DNA from: Rhizobium sp. TH2
GTDB lineage: Bacteria; Pseudomonadota; Alphaproteobacteria; Rhizobiales; Rhizobiaceae
Direction: 5' to 3'
Length of the DNA stretch: 64,000 nucleotides
Assembly (NCBI RefSeq): GCF_024707525.1
Contig: NZ_CP062231.1
Location: forward strand, 3,100,001 to 3,164,000
Numbering within the stretch: position 1 is the first letter of the stretch; each line of letters starts with the position of its first letter. A program made the translations under genes and the position numbers. The notes under the pieces are model-generated. The model was not told the origin of the DNA. It made no database searches and worked only from the letters and a program-made list of their open reading frames with translations. Below are positions 34,683-43,796 of this stretch, one piece after another.

Positions 34683-35582
34683 TCAGTTCATCGAATGGAA
34701 CGTGTCGAAAATCAGCGCCCTCAGCCAGCGATGCACGGGATCCGCGTCCATCCGGGGATGCCAGGCCTGTACGATATTGAAAACCGGCACGGCGACCGGC
34801 AACTCGAAGGTCCTGATCTCTCCCATCGGTGCGGCTTTGCAATAGGACTTCGGAACCGATCCGATAAGATCGGATGCCGCGGCAACGGCGATCACCGCCG
34901 GGAAACTTGGTACGATCAGTCTGACGTCACGGGAAAGGTTCAATTCGGCGAGCGCCCTGTCGACCGGACCGGCAAAGTCCGCATACGGCGAGAAGAGCAC
35001 GTGCCCCGAGGCGGCATAGCGCAGGGCAGTTATGGGCTCTCTGACGAAAATCGGGTGCCCCACCCGTGCGACGCCGATATAGCGATCCTCAAAAAGGGTT
35101 TGGCAACGCAATTCCCCGCTGTCCCGCGGAAGGACCCCGATATCCAAATCCACGACCGCGTCCCTCAAGGACTGAACGTCCTTGTCCGATCGCGGCGCAA
35201 AGCGAAGCCGTATCCCTGGCGCTGCGGTGGCCACGGCGGCGCTCAGAACCGCAGCGAAGAGGAGCACAAAAGCTTCATTGGCACGGATCGTGACATCACG
35301 CCGCACCTCCCTGATATCCACGGTCGACGGCGGACTGAGCACCGTTTTCACGGCGTCTTTCAACGAATGCACCTCCTCGGCAATTGCCAGGGCATGGGGT
35401 GTCGCAACCATGCCGCGTCCGGCCGGAACGAGGATCGGATCGCGCAGCGCCGTCCTCAAACGTGACAGCGTCCGGCTCATGGCCGATGTGCTGAGGCCGA
35501 GACGACGGGCAGCAGCGGTGACGCTCCGCTCGCTGAGCAACGCATCAAGTGCCACCAGGAGGTTGAGATCGAGATCGGACAT
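34683..35582 (-). CDS. LysR family transcriptional regulator
   Basis: 299 residues. The N-terminal HTH is LLVALDALLSERSVTAAARR followed by GLSTSAMSRTLSRLR. The effector domain is of the LysR substrate-binding fold (RDVTIRANEAFVLLFAAVL, ALRDAVVDLDIGVLP). It is divergent from the DHA2 MFS exporter at 35702 with about 120 bp between, the normal arrangement for a LysR regulator and its target. Confidence 0.88.
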   Translation of the reverse strand: MSDLDLNLLVALDALLSERSVTAAARRLGLSTSAMSRTLSRLRTALRDPILVPAGRGMVATPHALAIAEEVHSLKDAVKTVLSPPSTVDIREVRRDVTIRANEAFVLLFAAVLSAAVATAAPGIRLRFAPRSDKDVQSLRDAVVDLDIGVLPRDSGELRCQTLFEDRYIGVARVGHPIFVREPITALRYAASGHVLFSPYADFAGPVDRALAELNLSRDVRLIVPSFPAVIAVAAASDLIGSVPKSYCKAAPMGEIRTFELPVAVPVFNIVQAWHPRMDADPVHRWLRALIFDTFHSMN

Positions 35583-35701
35583 GGCCTAGTTCTATGCGGG
35601 CATGGCGCTCCACGCAACAGTCAATTGATCCCGTTGCGTCTGGCGCGAGTCATTGGCAAAGTCTAGGTAATTGGGCATCCGATAATGCCTGGAGTTTTCT
35701 C

Positions 35702-37090
35702 ATGTCTCTCACCGATACTGCACCGGTTTTTCAAGACGGTCTTGCTTCGCCTCGGCGATACCTCGCCGTCGCCATGTTGCTTCTGTCTATCGTTCTTGTT
35801 GTTCTGGACGGCGCCATTGCCAATGTCGCCCTGCCCTCGATCGCGCTCTCCTTGCATGCAGAGGCCGGTAGTACGGTATGGGTCGTCTCGGCCTACCAGC
35901 TGGCCGTGCTCGTCGCCATTCTTCCATGCGGTGCGCTGGGCGAAATCTACGGCGCGCGGCGGGTCTTCCTCATCGGCGTCGCGCTGTTCACCGTGGCGTC
36001 CGCGGCCTGCGCCTTCGCGGGCAACCTTCCACTGCTGATCCTTGCGCGTTTCGCGCAGGGCCTTGGCGCAGGCGCGATCATGGCGCTTGCGATGATGAAC
36101 CTGCGCTCGGCCTTGCCGCAGCACATGCTGGGTCCCATCATCGGCGTCAACGCCATGGTCATCGCAATCTCGGCCGCTGCCGGCCCCGGCATTGCCGGCA
36201 TCATTCTTTCCGTCACGACCTGGCCCTGGCTGTTCGCGGTGAACATACCGCTCGGCGCCATCATTCTGTTGGGCGGCGGCTTGCTCGGTCAAACCCAGGG
36301 CGTGCAGCGAAAGCTCAATGCGAAGGCGCTGCTGGCCAATACGCTGATGTTCATCCTGTTCTTCTGTGGCGCAGACCGGATAGCGACCGCGCCGGTGAGC
36401 GGTGCGGTCCTCATCGCCGCCGCCTTGATTTGCCTGTTCGTCCTGCTGCGCCTCGAACGGAACAGTGAGGCCCCGATCATTCCCACGGACCTCTTGGCGA
36501 CACCCGCATTCCGCGTTTCGGTCATCGCCTCGATATTCTGCTTCTGCGGCCAGATGCTGAGCTATGTCGCACTGCCCTTCTATCTTGTGCACACTTTGCA
36601 CATGACGCCGGTTCAGGCAGGTCTCTACATGATGCCCTGGCCGGCTGCGACCGCGATCATTGCACCCATTTCGGGACGTCTGGCAAACCGCTTCAAGACG
36701 GCATGGCTTTGCGCCATCGGTGGGGGCCTGCTGGCCGTCGGTCTCCTAGTAGCCGCTCTCAGCCCACCCGACCCGAGAGCCATCGCGTTTCTCGTCGGTA
36801 CCGTGATCGCCGGCCTCGGCTTCGGACTGTTCCAGACGCCGAACAACCGGATTCTTCTTCTGTCGGCACCGAAAGCCCGAAGCGGCGCTGCTGGCGCCAT
36901 GCAAGGCACGGCGCGGCTTCTCGGCCAGACCCTGGGCGGGATTTCCATGTCGATCATCTTCGCGACGCTGCCGCTGTCGGTCGCGCTCGAGTTCGCGGTC
37001 GTGATGTCGGCCGGTTGCGCGGCGATTGCCAGCCTTGTCAGCCTGAGCCGGGCGCGTTACGAATCGGTAGCACAGCCCGAAACAGCCTGA
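35702..37090 (+). CDS. DHA2-family MFS multidrug exporter
   Basis: 462 residues, hydrophobic throughout with about 14 helices. Motif D1 LVVLDGAIANVALPSIA, motif A GEIYGARRVFLIGVALF and motif C-like GPGIAGIIL are seen. This is an EmrB/QacA-type drug:H+ antiporter. ATG 35702 was chosen from the MSLTDTAP start with GGAG upstream; the open frame extends to 35594. No membrane-fusion partner is adjacent. It is probably controlled by the divergent LysR protein. Confidence 0.88.
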   Translation: MSLTDTAPVFQDGLASPRRYLAVAMLLLSIVLVVLDGAIANVALPSIALSLHAEAGSTVWVVSAYQLAVLVAILPCGALGEIYGARRVFLIGVALFTVASAACAFAGNLPLLILARFAQGLGAGAIMALAMMNLRSALPQHMLGPIIGVNAMVIAISAAAGPGIAGIILSVTTWPWLFAVNIPLGAIILLGGGLLGQTQGVQRKLNAKALLANTLMFILFFCGADRIATAPVSGAVLIAAALICLFVLLRLERNSEAPIIPTDLLATPAFRVSVIASIFCFCGQMLSYVALPFYLVHTLHMTPVQAGLYMMPWPAATAIIAPISGRLANRFKTAWLCAIGGGLLAVGLLVAALSPPDPRAIAFLVGTVIAGLGFGLFQTPNNRILLLSAPKARSGAAGAMQGTARLLGQTLGGISMSIIFATLPLSVALEFAVVMSAGCAAIASLVSLSRARYESVAQPETA

Positions 37091-37099
37091 GAGAACAGT

Positions 37100-37129
37100 A
37101 AAAAGGCCCCGCAGCAACGCTCCGGGGCC
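37100..37129 (-). terminator. Rho-independent terminator for the Omp25-like gene
   Basis: Stem GGCCCCG / CGGGGCC (37105-37111, 37123-37129) with an 11-base loop. On the minus strand the stem is followed by TTTTT (37100-37104), so it terminates the outer-membrane protein gene and lies just past the convergent MFS gene. Confidence 0.8.
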
Positions 37130-37152
37130 AGTCAGGAGACAGAAGTGCCTGC

Positions 37153-37791
37153 TCAGAACTTGTAGGCCACGCCGATCGTCGCCGTATGTTGATCGAGATC
37201 TACTTTCACGCCTCCAAATTTCCTATCGCTGTAGTCCGTATAGCGATACTCAGCACGCACGAAGACGTTGTCGGTCACGGCGTAATCGATGCCTTTTCCA
37301 ATCGTCCAGCCACTGAAGTTCCGGTCCCAATTTTTACCGGGTGTCTGGTCGACATGGGCGTTCGTCGTTGCCCAGCCGCCTGTGGCATAAATGAGGACAC
37401 GATCGAACGAATAGCCCAGGCGAGCGCGCAGAGATCCGGACCAATCGGTGCCTATGTCGCCTCGCACGCCGGCCGCACGGTAGTTGTTATCATTCCAGTT
37501 GTAATTGATGTCGCCCTCGACGCCGACGACGAAGTTATCGAAGGTGAAATTGTAACCGATGAACTTGCCGATGAAGCCACCGTTGAAATCCTCGTCCGCG
37601 CTGTCGCCAGGGACGCTGAATTCGCCATTGAGCCATGAGCCGCCAGCCTGGACGCCGATATAGGCACCCGACCAATCGAACGCGGTCACGACCTCGGTTG
37701 CGACAGGCTCGGGGGGAGCCTCGACCATGTCGGCAGCGAATGCCGGAATTGCAAGTGCGGATAGCAGTGCGGTCAAAACCAAGGTCTTCAT
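37153..37791 (-). CDS. Omp25/RopB-like outer-membrane beta-barrel protein
   Basis: 212 residues. Signal peptide MKTLVLTALLSALAIPAFAA. The mature part has DWSGAYIGVQAGGSW, a small eight-stranded barrel pattern (SLRARLGYSFDRVLIYATGGWA, given here as SLRARLGYSF and LIYATGGWA), NVFVRAEYRYTDYS, and the terminal GVAYKF with C-terminal Phe typical of outer-membrane assembly. AGGAG lies 8 bases upstream. A 7-bp inverted repeat sits directly above the ribosome site. Confidence 0.88.
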   Translation of the reverse strand: MKTLVLTALLSALAIPAFAADMVEAPPEPVATEVVTAFDWSGAYIGVQAGGSWLNGEFSVPGDSADEDFNGGFIGKFIGYNFTFDNFVVGVEGDINYNWNDNNYRAAGVRGDIGTDWSGSLRARLGYSFDRVLIYATGGWATTNAHVDQTPGKNWDRNFSGWTIGKGIDYAVTDNVFVRAEYRYTDYSDRKFGGVKVDLDQHTATIGVAYKF

Positions 37792-38098
37792 TTTTGTGCT
37801 CCTATTGCTAAATTAAGAATATTAGCAAATACACAAAAAGGCTATGACAGAAATGTCACACCTGTCTCGTAGATTGCAGCATGACTCAGATTTCGTCGTT
37901 TCCATTGCCTCGTTCCCAGCGTGGGGTAGCCGGACAAACCCAATGAAGGGCCTGAATTTCAGCAGGTACAGCGCGTTTCTCGGACCATCGCCTGCCACAC
38001 AACTCGAAGCCGGATTGTACGAAACCGCACCAAATTCAAAGCAGTTGGAACAGTCGATCGGCCCTGTCGTTTAGGCGAAATCATGTGGAGGGCTTTCG
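37792..38098. other. Intergenic region, promoter of the Omp25-like gene
   Basis: 307 bp, A+T-rich near 37800-37850. It contains the inverted repeat TTGCTAA-n10-TTAGCAA (37805-37828). Apart from a possible promoter for the small gene at 38099, I see no other structure. Confidence 0.5.
37805..37828 (-). promoter_or_regulatory. TTGCTAA/TTAGCAA inverted repeat in the omp leader
   Basis: Perfect 7-bp arms with a 10-bp A/T spacer, ending about 10 bases above the AGGAG of the Omp25-like gene. It could be an operator or a 5' leader hairpin affecting mRNA stability. Confidence 0.4.
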
Positions 38099-38290
38099 AT
38101 GCAAGATGATCAGATCGCAACGGAATTGCGTGCCGTGGTTGCGCAGCTTGATATGGTGCGGCGCGGACTGATGGCCGACGAACCGCGTCGCCGGACCTAC
38201 CTGCAGGCGGTCAAGGCACAACAGGACGCCCAGAGCCTGCTTGAGCAAATCGAGGAAGTGAAGACCTACTTCCGGCTCGCCGCTGAGTGA
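38099..38290 (+). CDS. Small hypothetical helical protein, 63 aa
   Basis: I do not recognise a family. The product is charged, predicted as two helices (TELRAVVAQLDMVRRGL and LQAVKAQQDAQSLLEQIEEV), without signal peptide or cysteine. A good ribosome site TGGAGGG precedes ATG 38099 by 7 bases, and codon use is typical of the genome, so I judge it a real gene. It is convergent with the porin gene. Confidence 0.55.
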   Translation: MQDDQIATELRAVVAQLDMVRRGLMADEPRRRTYLQAVKAQQDAQSLLEQIEEVKTYFRLAAE

Positions 38291-38427
38291 TGCCTCACGC
38301 GGAGCATCATTGGCGGGAAGACGTCAGCGTCCGATCCACGCAAGTGCTTTCCAATGCACCGAGGCTCTCTGCCGTCAACGTGGCGAACAGGGCCCCGAAT
38401 GGCCACTGTTCGTGCAACGTTCAACGA

Positions 38428-39522
38428 TCAGAACTCGCGCTGGAAGCGCAGCATGCCAGTCTTGGTGTCGGAGCCCTTGTCCGGGTTGAAGTAGATGCCT
38501 TCAACCAGGACCGAGAAGCCGGTCGCGACTTCCCAGTTGACATCGCCAACCAGGCGCCAGTCGCCGTTGTCGAACCACTGGATGTCCTTGGCGACATAGA
38601 CGCTTTCGGTAACCTGGGCCGAGAAGCTGGCGATGGCGCTGAAGCCATCATAGGCGAAGTAGATATTTTCCGAGCTGTTCGAATAAAGGCCATAGAAAGT
38701 GAAGCCGTACTTGTCGATATCGGCCTTGAATACCTTCTTGAACGCAAAGGATTCATCGGATTCGTCATAGGCAATCGCCGCGCCGGCCTGATAATTGCCC
38801 CACGTGCCCATGAAACCACCGGAGATATCCGGCAGGTACTGGCGACCACGCTTGCCGGCGACGCCGTCGCCGTCATGGTCTTCCGGCTTGTAGAACTCGT
38901 CGGCATCATTATCGAGCGACACGAAGGCCTTTACGCTGCCGAAGTCAAAAGTGTAACTCACATACTGGCGTGAGTCCGGATAGTTGAAATCGGTCGAGTA
39001 GATGCTGCCGTCGTCGGTGCGACTGCCGTCGCCCATGAACTTCGCCCACAAGCTGTCGTAGTTGCCGAATTCGAAGCCACCGATGCCGAAATAGTAGTAG
39101 TAGGTCAGGTAGCTGTTATTGCCTTCGCCATAGATGTTTTCACCGTTGTTCACGGAGTCGGCCTGGATACGAAACCAGCTGAACACAGTGCCCCATTCGG
39201 AGTCATTCTTGGCTTCAGTGTCCAGACGCAGGCGCGTATGGTTGTCATAGGAATCCTTCGTAAAGTTGCCGGTGGGCAGACCAGCGCGGTCATACTTTTC
39301 TGTGCCGCCGGAGTCGAAGCGCTTTTCATAGCGCAACTGACCGCCGATCTTCAGGCAGGTTTCGGTGCCCGGGATGTAGAAGAAGCCGGTGCCGTAGGCA
39401 TCGCAGACGCGGACATATTCCATCGGTTCCGGCTCGGCGGCAACGACCGCGTCGGCCGCCTGGGCGCTGGAGACAACCGCCAGAGCAGCGGCGGAGCCGA
39501 GAAGAAGGCTCTTGATGTTCAT
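38428..39522 (-). CDS. Porin of the Omp2b/RopA family
   Basis: 364 residues. Signal peptide MNIKSLLLGSAAALAVVSSA then AQAAD. The mature start EPMEYVRVCDAYGTGFFYIP and GTETCLKIGGQLRYE with two cysteines are the signature of the alphaproteobacterial general porin family. Many amphipathic strands follow, and the C-terminus is MLRFQREF ending in Phe. It forms a 16-strand trimeric diffusion channel in the outer membrane. ATG 39522 has GAGGGG upstream. Confidence 0.92.
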   Translation of the reverse strand: MNIKSLLLGSAAALAVVSSAQAADAVVAAEPEPMEYVRVCDAYGTGFFYIPGTETCLKIGGQLRYEKRFDSGGTEKYDRAGLPTGNFTKDSYDNHTRLRLDTEAKNDSEWGTVFSWFRIQADSVNNGENIYGEGNNSYLTYYYYFGIGGFEFGNYDSLWAKFMGDGSRTDDGSIYSTDFNYPDSRQYVSYTFDFGSVKAFVSLDNDADEFYKPEDHDGDGVAGKRGRQYLPDISGGFMGTWGNYQAGAAIAYDESDESFAFKKVFKADIDKYGFTFYGLYSNSSENIYFAYDGFSAIASFSAQVTESVYVAKDIQWFDNGDWRLVGDVNWEVATGFSVLVEGIYFNPDKGSDTKTGMLRFQREF

Positions 39523-39925
39523 GCTATTGGTCCCCTCGATTGAGCATTCGGAATAGGCTGGAACAGAGAGGCTTCCCACCGGCCTGGAATCTCACACTCC
39601 GCGTTCAAGAATCTACTGCCCAAACGGCGCGGTGGCCAAACGGAATTGAGTCACCCTCCGGTCACGGGCTCTAATATACGATGTAACAGTTGCGCTTGTG
39701 CAACTAACCAACAGAGCTGACCCGCACCAAGGCAAGAAACTGTCCGCCACCGTCGCAACACCAGACCCGTCCAGCATTGCACCCTCGAACGGAATTACCG
39801 ATCGCTTTCAACCGCAAACGGATTTGTGTTACAACAACACAGGCGGGGTTGAGGTGCGTGCGCGCACCGGGGGACTGGACATTTCAAATACGCTCACTCG
39901 GAACCTGAGGAGTCTTTCCGGCTCC
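39523..39925. other. Divergent intergenic region between porin and cyclase
   Basis: 403 bp. It carries porin promoter signals and a perfect inverted repeat AGTTGC-GCTTGT-GCAACT at 39688-39705, preceded by GATGTAAC. This resembles but does not match the GTTAC box. The cyclase frame is open back to 39698, but upstream residues look non-conserved. Confidence 0.5.
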
Positions 39926-41659
39926 ATGATCAAGCAGTCGATCAGAAGGCGGATCGTCGCGATTGCGGCCGGGCTGATCGTCCTCATGATGGCAACGTCG
40001 GTACTGTCGATGGTGATGGTCGGTCGCGTGGGCAACCTGCTCGACGAACTGACCGCCAGATATAATCCGGCCAATGAACATCTGATACGGATCGACATCC
40101 TCTCGTTGGAAAGAGCGCTGGCGCTCAGGCGCATGGTGATCGCCAGGATGCAGGAACCGCCCGATGAGGCCGGATACAAGGCGCGCAAGCAACTCTATGA
40201 ATCCAAAGGCGCCGAAGTCGATGCGCAAGCCCGGGCGGCCCGCGACCTGATCAACGCGATCATTGCGGATACGAGTACCCCCTCTGACAACGCAGCGCTG
40301 GCACGCATCGAGGCTCGGATCGACAGCTTGATGACCGACGGCCGCCGCCTCCTCATGCGGGAAACCGCCGAACTGCTTGCGGCCCTCGATGCACGCGACT
40401 TCGTCGTCGTGAGAGACCGCCTTTCACGCGTCGATGTGCTGCGCGATGAACTATCCCAAAAGATCGAAGTGCTTCGCAATGATATGGTGCAGGAGAGCTA
40501 TGGCGCCATCGCGACGATCCGGGCCGAGCAGTCTCGGGCGGTCGTGATCTCCGCGGTCGCCACCGTGCTTGCGGCTGTCGTCGGGTTGATCTTCGCCAAT
40601 CTTGTCAGCGGTGGCATCATTCGCTCGGTCCGGCAATTGCTGGAGGGTACGCGCGCGGTGGAAGCCGGCCATCTCGATCAATCCATCGATATCAGGACGC
40701 GCGACGAAATCGGCGAACTGGCTGGCGCGTTCAACCGGATGGTCGTGCAGTTGCGCGACAACCAGCGCGTCAGGGAAACGTTCGGCAAATATATCGATCC
40801 GCGCGTCGTCGAGGGTCTGATCGATCGCCCGAACCTGACCGCCGCCGAAGGTCAGCGCCGATTGATGACGGTGCTGTTCTGCGATCTCAAGGGATTTACC
40901 AGCTTGAGCGAAGGCCTTGTCCCGCAGGGTTTGGTCAAGATCATGAACCGCTACTTTTCACTCATGTCGGAGCCGATCCGGTCCAACCGTGGGATCATCG
41001 ACAAATATATCGGCGACGGCATCATGGCCTATTGGGGGCCTCCTTTCGTGGACGAGGCCGATCATGCGCGCCTTGCAAGCCTGGCCACGCTGGAAATGAT
41101 CGAACATATCGAAACCTTGCGCCGGGAAATCCCGGATCTGCTGGGTGTTCGCGGCACGCCGATGGAAAGATGCGATCTAAGGATTGGCGTTGCGACGGGT
41201 GAGGCGCTCGTTGGCAGCATCGGCTCCGATGTCATGATGAGCTACACTGTAATGGGCGACGTCGTCAATCTCGCCTCGCGGCTGGAGGGCGCCAACAAGG
41301 CTTACGGCACGCGCAATCTGGTATCCGCCAACACGATCGTTGCGGCGGGTGCCGCCGTCGAGTTTCGCGAGATTGACCGCATCGTCGTCGAGGGCCAGAC
41401 GCGTCCGGAGGTCATATTCGAGATCCTTGGACGTTCGGGCGAAGTGCCCCCTGAAAGACTGGCATCACGGGATCAATACGGACATGCGCTTGCAGCATAC
41501 CGCGAACGCCGATGGGAGGATGCTTTGGGCGCCCTTGGGTCGTCGCTGGCGGCCGTTCCCGGTGACGGGCCGTCGCTCTGTCTGCTGGCTCGCGTCGAAA
41601 GCATGAAGGCGAACGGCGTGCCCGAAGACTGGGACGGCTCGTGGCATGTCCAAAAATAA
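39926..41659 (+). CDS. Class III adenylate/guanylate cyclase with HAMP
   Basis: 577 residues from ATG 39926. Two transmembrane helices (residues 8-30 and about 203-222) flank a helical periplasmic sensor. A HAMP linker follows (IRSVRQLLEGTRAVEAGHLD, then EIGELAGAFNRMV), then a catalytic domain with metal aspartates in LFCDLKGFTSLSE (near 315) and YIGDGIMAYWGPP and the conserved MGDVVNLASRLEGANKAYG. A 90-residue tail with a TPR-like segment (GHALAAYRERRWEDAL) ends the protein. The start is uncertain because no ribosome site fits; the frame is open to 39698. Sensor and domain order differ from the Cache-type cyclase at 15101. Confidence 0.83.
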   Translation: MIKQSIRRRIVAIAAGLIVLMMATSVLSMVMVGRVGNLLDELTARYNPANEHLIRIDILSLERALALRRMVIARMQEPPDEAGYKARKQLYESKGAEVDAQARAARDLINAIIADTSTPSDNAALARIEARIDSLMTDGRRLLMRETAELLAALDARDFVVVRDRLSRVDVLRDELSQKIEVLRNDMVQESYGAIATIRAEQSRAVVISAVATVLAAVVGLIFANLVSGGIIRSVRQLLEGTRAVEAGHLDQSIDIRTRDEIGELAGAFNRMVVQLRDNQRVRETFGKYIDPRVVEGLIDRPNLTAAEGQRRLMTVLFCDLKGFTSLSEGLVPQGLVKIMNRYFSLMSEPIRSNRGIIDKYIGDGIMAYWGPPFVDEADHARLASLATLEMIEHIETLRREIPDLLGVRGTPMERCDLRIGVATGEALVGSIGSDVMMSYTVMGDVVNLASRLEGANKAYGTRNLVSANTIVAAGAAVEFREIDRIVVEGQTRPEVIFEILGRSGEVPPERLASRDQYGHALAAYRERRWEDALGALGSSLAAVPGDGPSLCLLARVESMKANGVPEDWDGSWHVQK

Positions 41660-42089
41660 GGATGGGGCGTCGGTAATCACAAAGACGGAGACCGACGAGG
41701 GGCTCCCGGCGCGCGAAGTTCGAAGCAATCTTCAATTGCAGAGCTAATTTAGCTTTCCATTACCGGCTAATATACGCTACGATTGATCGCTGAATAAGGC
41801 TATCGCAATTGAACTGCGCTTTGAATTGATACCCTGCCCGACCCGTTGAGACAAACCTGCAAAGTGCTGTGCGACGGCTGAAGCGGGCATGATCCAGTTG
41901 ACAGCGATAACCGTGTAGAGATCACGGCATGTCGCCTCGGTTCAAGATGGCCCTTCAATAATTAGGCGTTGCGGCGGGATGCGGCGCTAATATCGATCGG
42001 GCCCAGGCCCGCTCTACACTGAATTGTCAATTCCTTATTCGCGGGTCGCGACCGTCATGCCTTCATGTATCATTTGAGAAGGCTTCCTG
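41660..42089. other. Non-coding gap
   Basis: 430 bp, lower in GC than the flanks. I see no frame, hairpin or repeat that I can support. It presumably contains the SulP gene promoter. Confidence 0.5.
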
Positions 42090-43796
42090 GTGCCTTCCAC
42101 CAACATGGATGAACGCCCCATGCCAGCCCTTCCGTTCATTTCCAACATGCGAGGGTATCGGCCCGAATGGTTTCGGTTGGACGTGACTTCCGGATTGGCG
42201 ATCGCGGCAGTCGGCCTCCCAAGCGCAATCGCCTATCCGGCCCTTGCCGGCCTGCCGCCGGAAATCGGCATATATGCCAGCATCATAGCGGTTCTCGGCT
42301 ACGCCTTGCTCGGCTCGTCGCGCCAACTGGTCGTCGGTCCGGATGCGGGAACGATGACCGTGCTCGCCGCGGTTCTGGCTTCATACGGCCTCGCCTCGAC
42401 GTCGGAAGCCGTCGTGGCCTCGGCGGCGACCGCTGCGATCGTTGGTCTGCTATGCTTCCTGGCGAGCTTTCTCCGGCTCGGCTTCATCGCCAACCTCCTT
42501 TCCCGCCCGATCCTGACCGGCTTCATGACCGGGATTTCACTGTCGATTCTCATTGGCCAGATCGGTCGCTTCACCGGCGTCAAGATCGAGAGCGATGGTC
42601 TGTTCGCCCCGATCGCCGAAATCATTTCGAAGGTGGGCCAAATCCACTGGCCGTCACTGATCCTCGGTCTCGCACTGTTCCTCCTGCTTCGGCTGCTTGG
42701 CAGATGGCGTCCTTCCATCCCGGGTCCGCTGGTCGCTGTGGTGCTGGCAACCGTTCTGTCGTACCTGTTTGATTTCAAGGCAATGGGAATCCGGGTCGTC
42801 GGCACCATTCCGTCCGAATTGCCGTGGCCGTCGATACCGCTTCCGAATGGCGTGCCTATCACCGATCTCGTCGTTGGCGCAGTCGCCGTGCTGATCGTCA
42901 GTTTTGGATCCGGCATTGTGACGGCTCGAAGCTTCGGCGCGAAGAACAAATACCCGGTGGATGCAAATCGCGAGCTTCTCGGATTTGGCGGTGCAAACCT
43001 GGCCTCGGGTCTGTTTGGCGGCTTCGCTGTGACCGCGTCGGATTCGCGCACGGCCGTCAACGACATGATGGGCGGCAAGACGCAGCTGGCTGCCGTGGTC
43101 TCGGCCATTGCACTTATCCTCACCGTTCTTTTCCTGACCGAGGCGCTGGCCATTCTGCCCACGCCGGCACTGGGCGCCGTTCTCGCCTCCGCCGCGATAA
43201 GTCTGATGGATTTCAAGACCCTGCGGGAGCTCTGGAAAGTCAGCAGGATAGAGTTCCTGTTCGCCCTCATCAGCATTGCCGGCGCCGTCGGCTTCGGTGT
43301 GCTGAAGGGGGTAATCGTCGCGGTCTGTGCCACGCTGCTCTATATTCTCATGAAAGGGATGCAGCCACGCGACGCGCAATTGGGCCGCATTCCGGGACGG
43401 GAAGGCTTCTACAAACTTCATCGTTACGAACAGGCCAAGCCAGTTCCCGGCATGGTTATCTACCTGCTCCAGGGCAGCTTGCTATTCTTCAATGTCGAGC
43501 ATGTAAGGTCCAGCATCGAGAACATCTTTGCTACGCTGGCACCCGGCACCAGGACTTTCATCTTCGACGCCGGCGCCGTCTCCTATATCGACAGCACCGC
43601 ATCGGTGATGCTGGATGACATCAGAGATCTCGCCGCCGAGCGCGGCATGGGATTTGCGATCGTGGAACTCCACAGCGAACCTCTCGAGATGCTGGAGCGC
43701 ACCGGTGTCGTCGCACGAGTCGGAGAAGCCATGATATTCGACGATCTTGAGGCGGCCGTGAAAGCGCTTTCGTCAACTCCGAATGCACCAGCTTGA
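42090..43796 (+). CDS. SulP family inorganic anion transporter with STAS domain
   Basis: 568 residues. The SLC26/SulP membrane domain is evident (VTSGLAIAAVGLPSAIAYPA, GPDAGTMTVLAAVLA, GGFAVTASDSRTAVNDMMGGKTQLA) with 10-14 hydrophobic segments. The C-terminal STAS domain is at about 450-560 (MVIYLLQGSLLFFNVEHV, FDAGAVSYIDSTASVML). Members carry sulfate, bicarbonate or other anions. GTG 42090 has GAAGG upstream; ATG 42105 is also possible. Given the sulfatase-related genes elsewhere in the window, sulfate is an attractive but unproven substrate. Confidence 0.88.
   Translation: MPSTNMDERPMPALPFISNMRGYRPEWFRLDVTSGLAIAAVGLPSAIAYPALAGLPPEIGIYASIIAVLGYALLGSSRQLVVGPDAGTMTVLAAVLASYGLASTSEAVVASAATAAIVGLLCFLASFLRLGFIANLLSRPILTGFMTGISLSILIGQIGRFTGVKIESDGLFAPIAEIISKVGQIHWPSLILGLALFLLLRLLGRWRPSIPGPLVAVVLATVLSYLFDFKAMGIRVVGTIPSELPWPSIPLPNGVPITDLVVGAVAVLIVSFGSGIVTARSFGAKNKYPVDANRELLGFGGANLASGLFGGFAVTASDSRTAVNDMMGGKTQLAAVVSAIALILTVLFLTEALAILPTPALGAVLASAAISLMDFKTLRELWKVSRIEFLFALISIAGAVGFGVLKGVIVAVCATLLYILMKGMQPRDAQLGRIPGREGFYKLHRYEQAKPVPGMVIYLLQGSLLFFNVEHVRSSIENIFATLAPGTRTFIFDAGAVSYIDSTASVMLDDIRDLAAERGMGFAIVELHSEPLEMLERTGVVARVGEAMIFDDLEAAVKALSSTPNAPA

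Noticed and set aside
37844..38074. 76-codon frame upstream of the small gene at 38099
   Set aside because: No ribosome site and codon use unlike the surrounding genes; probably leader sequence.
39682..39705. GATGTAACAGTTGCGC as an eighth box copy before the second cyclase
   Set aside because: Shares GTAACAGTT but lacks ACGTACT; it is better described as a separate AGTTGC/GCAACT palindrome.
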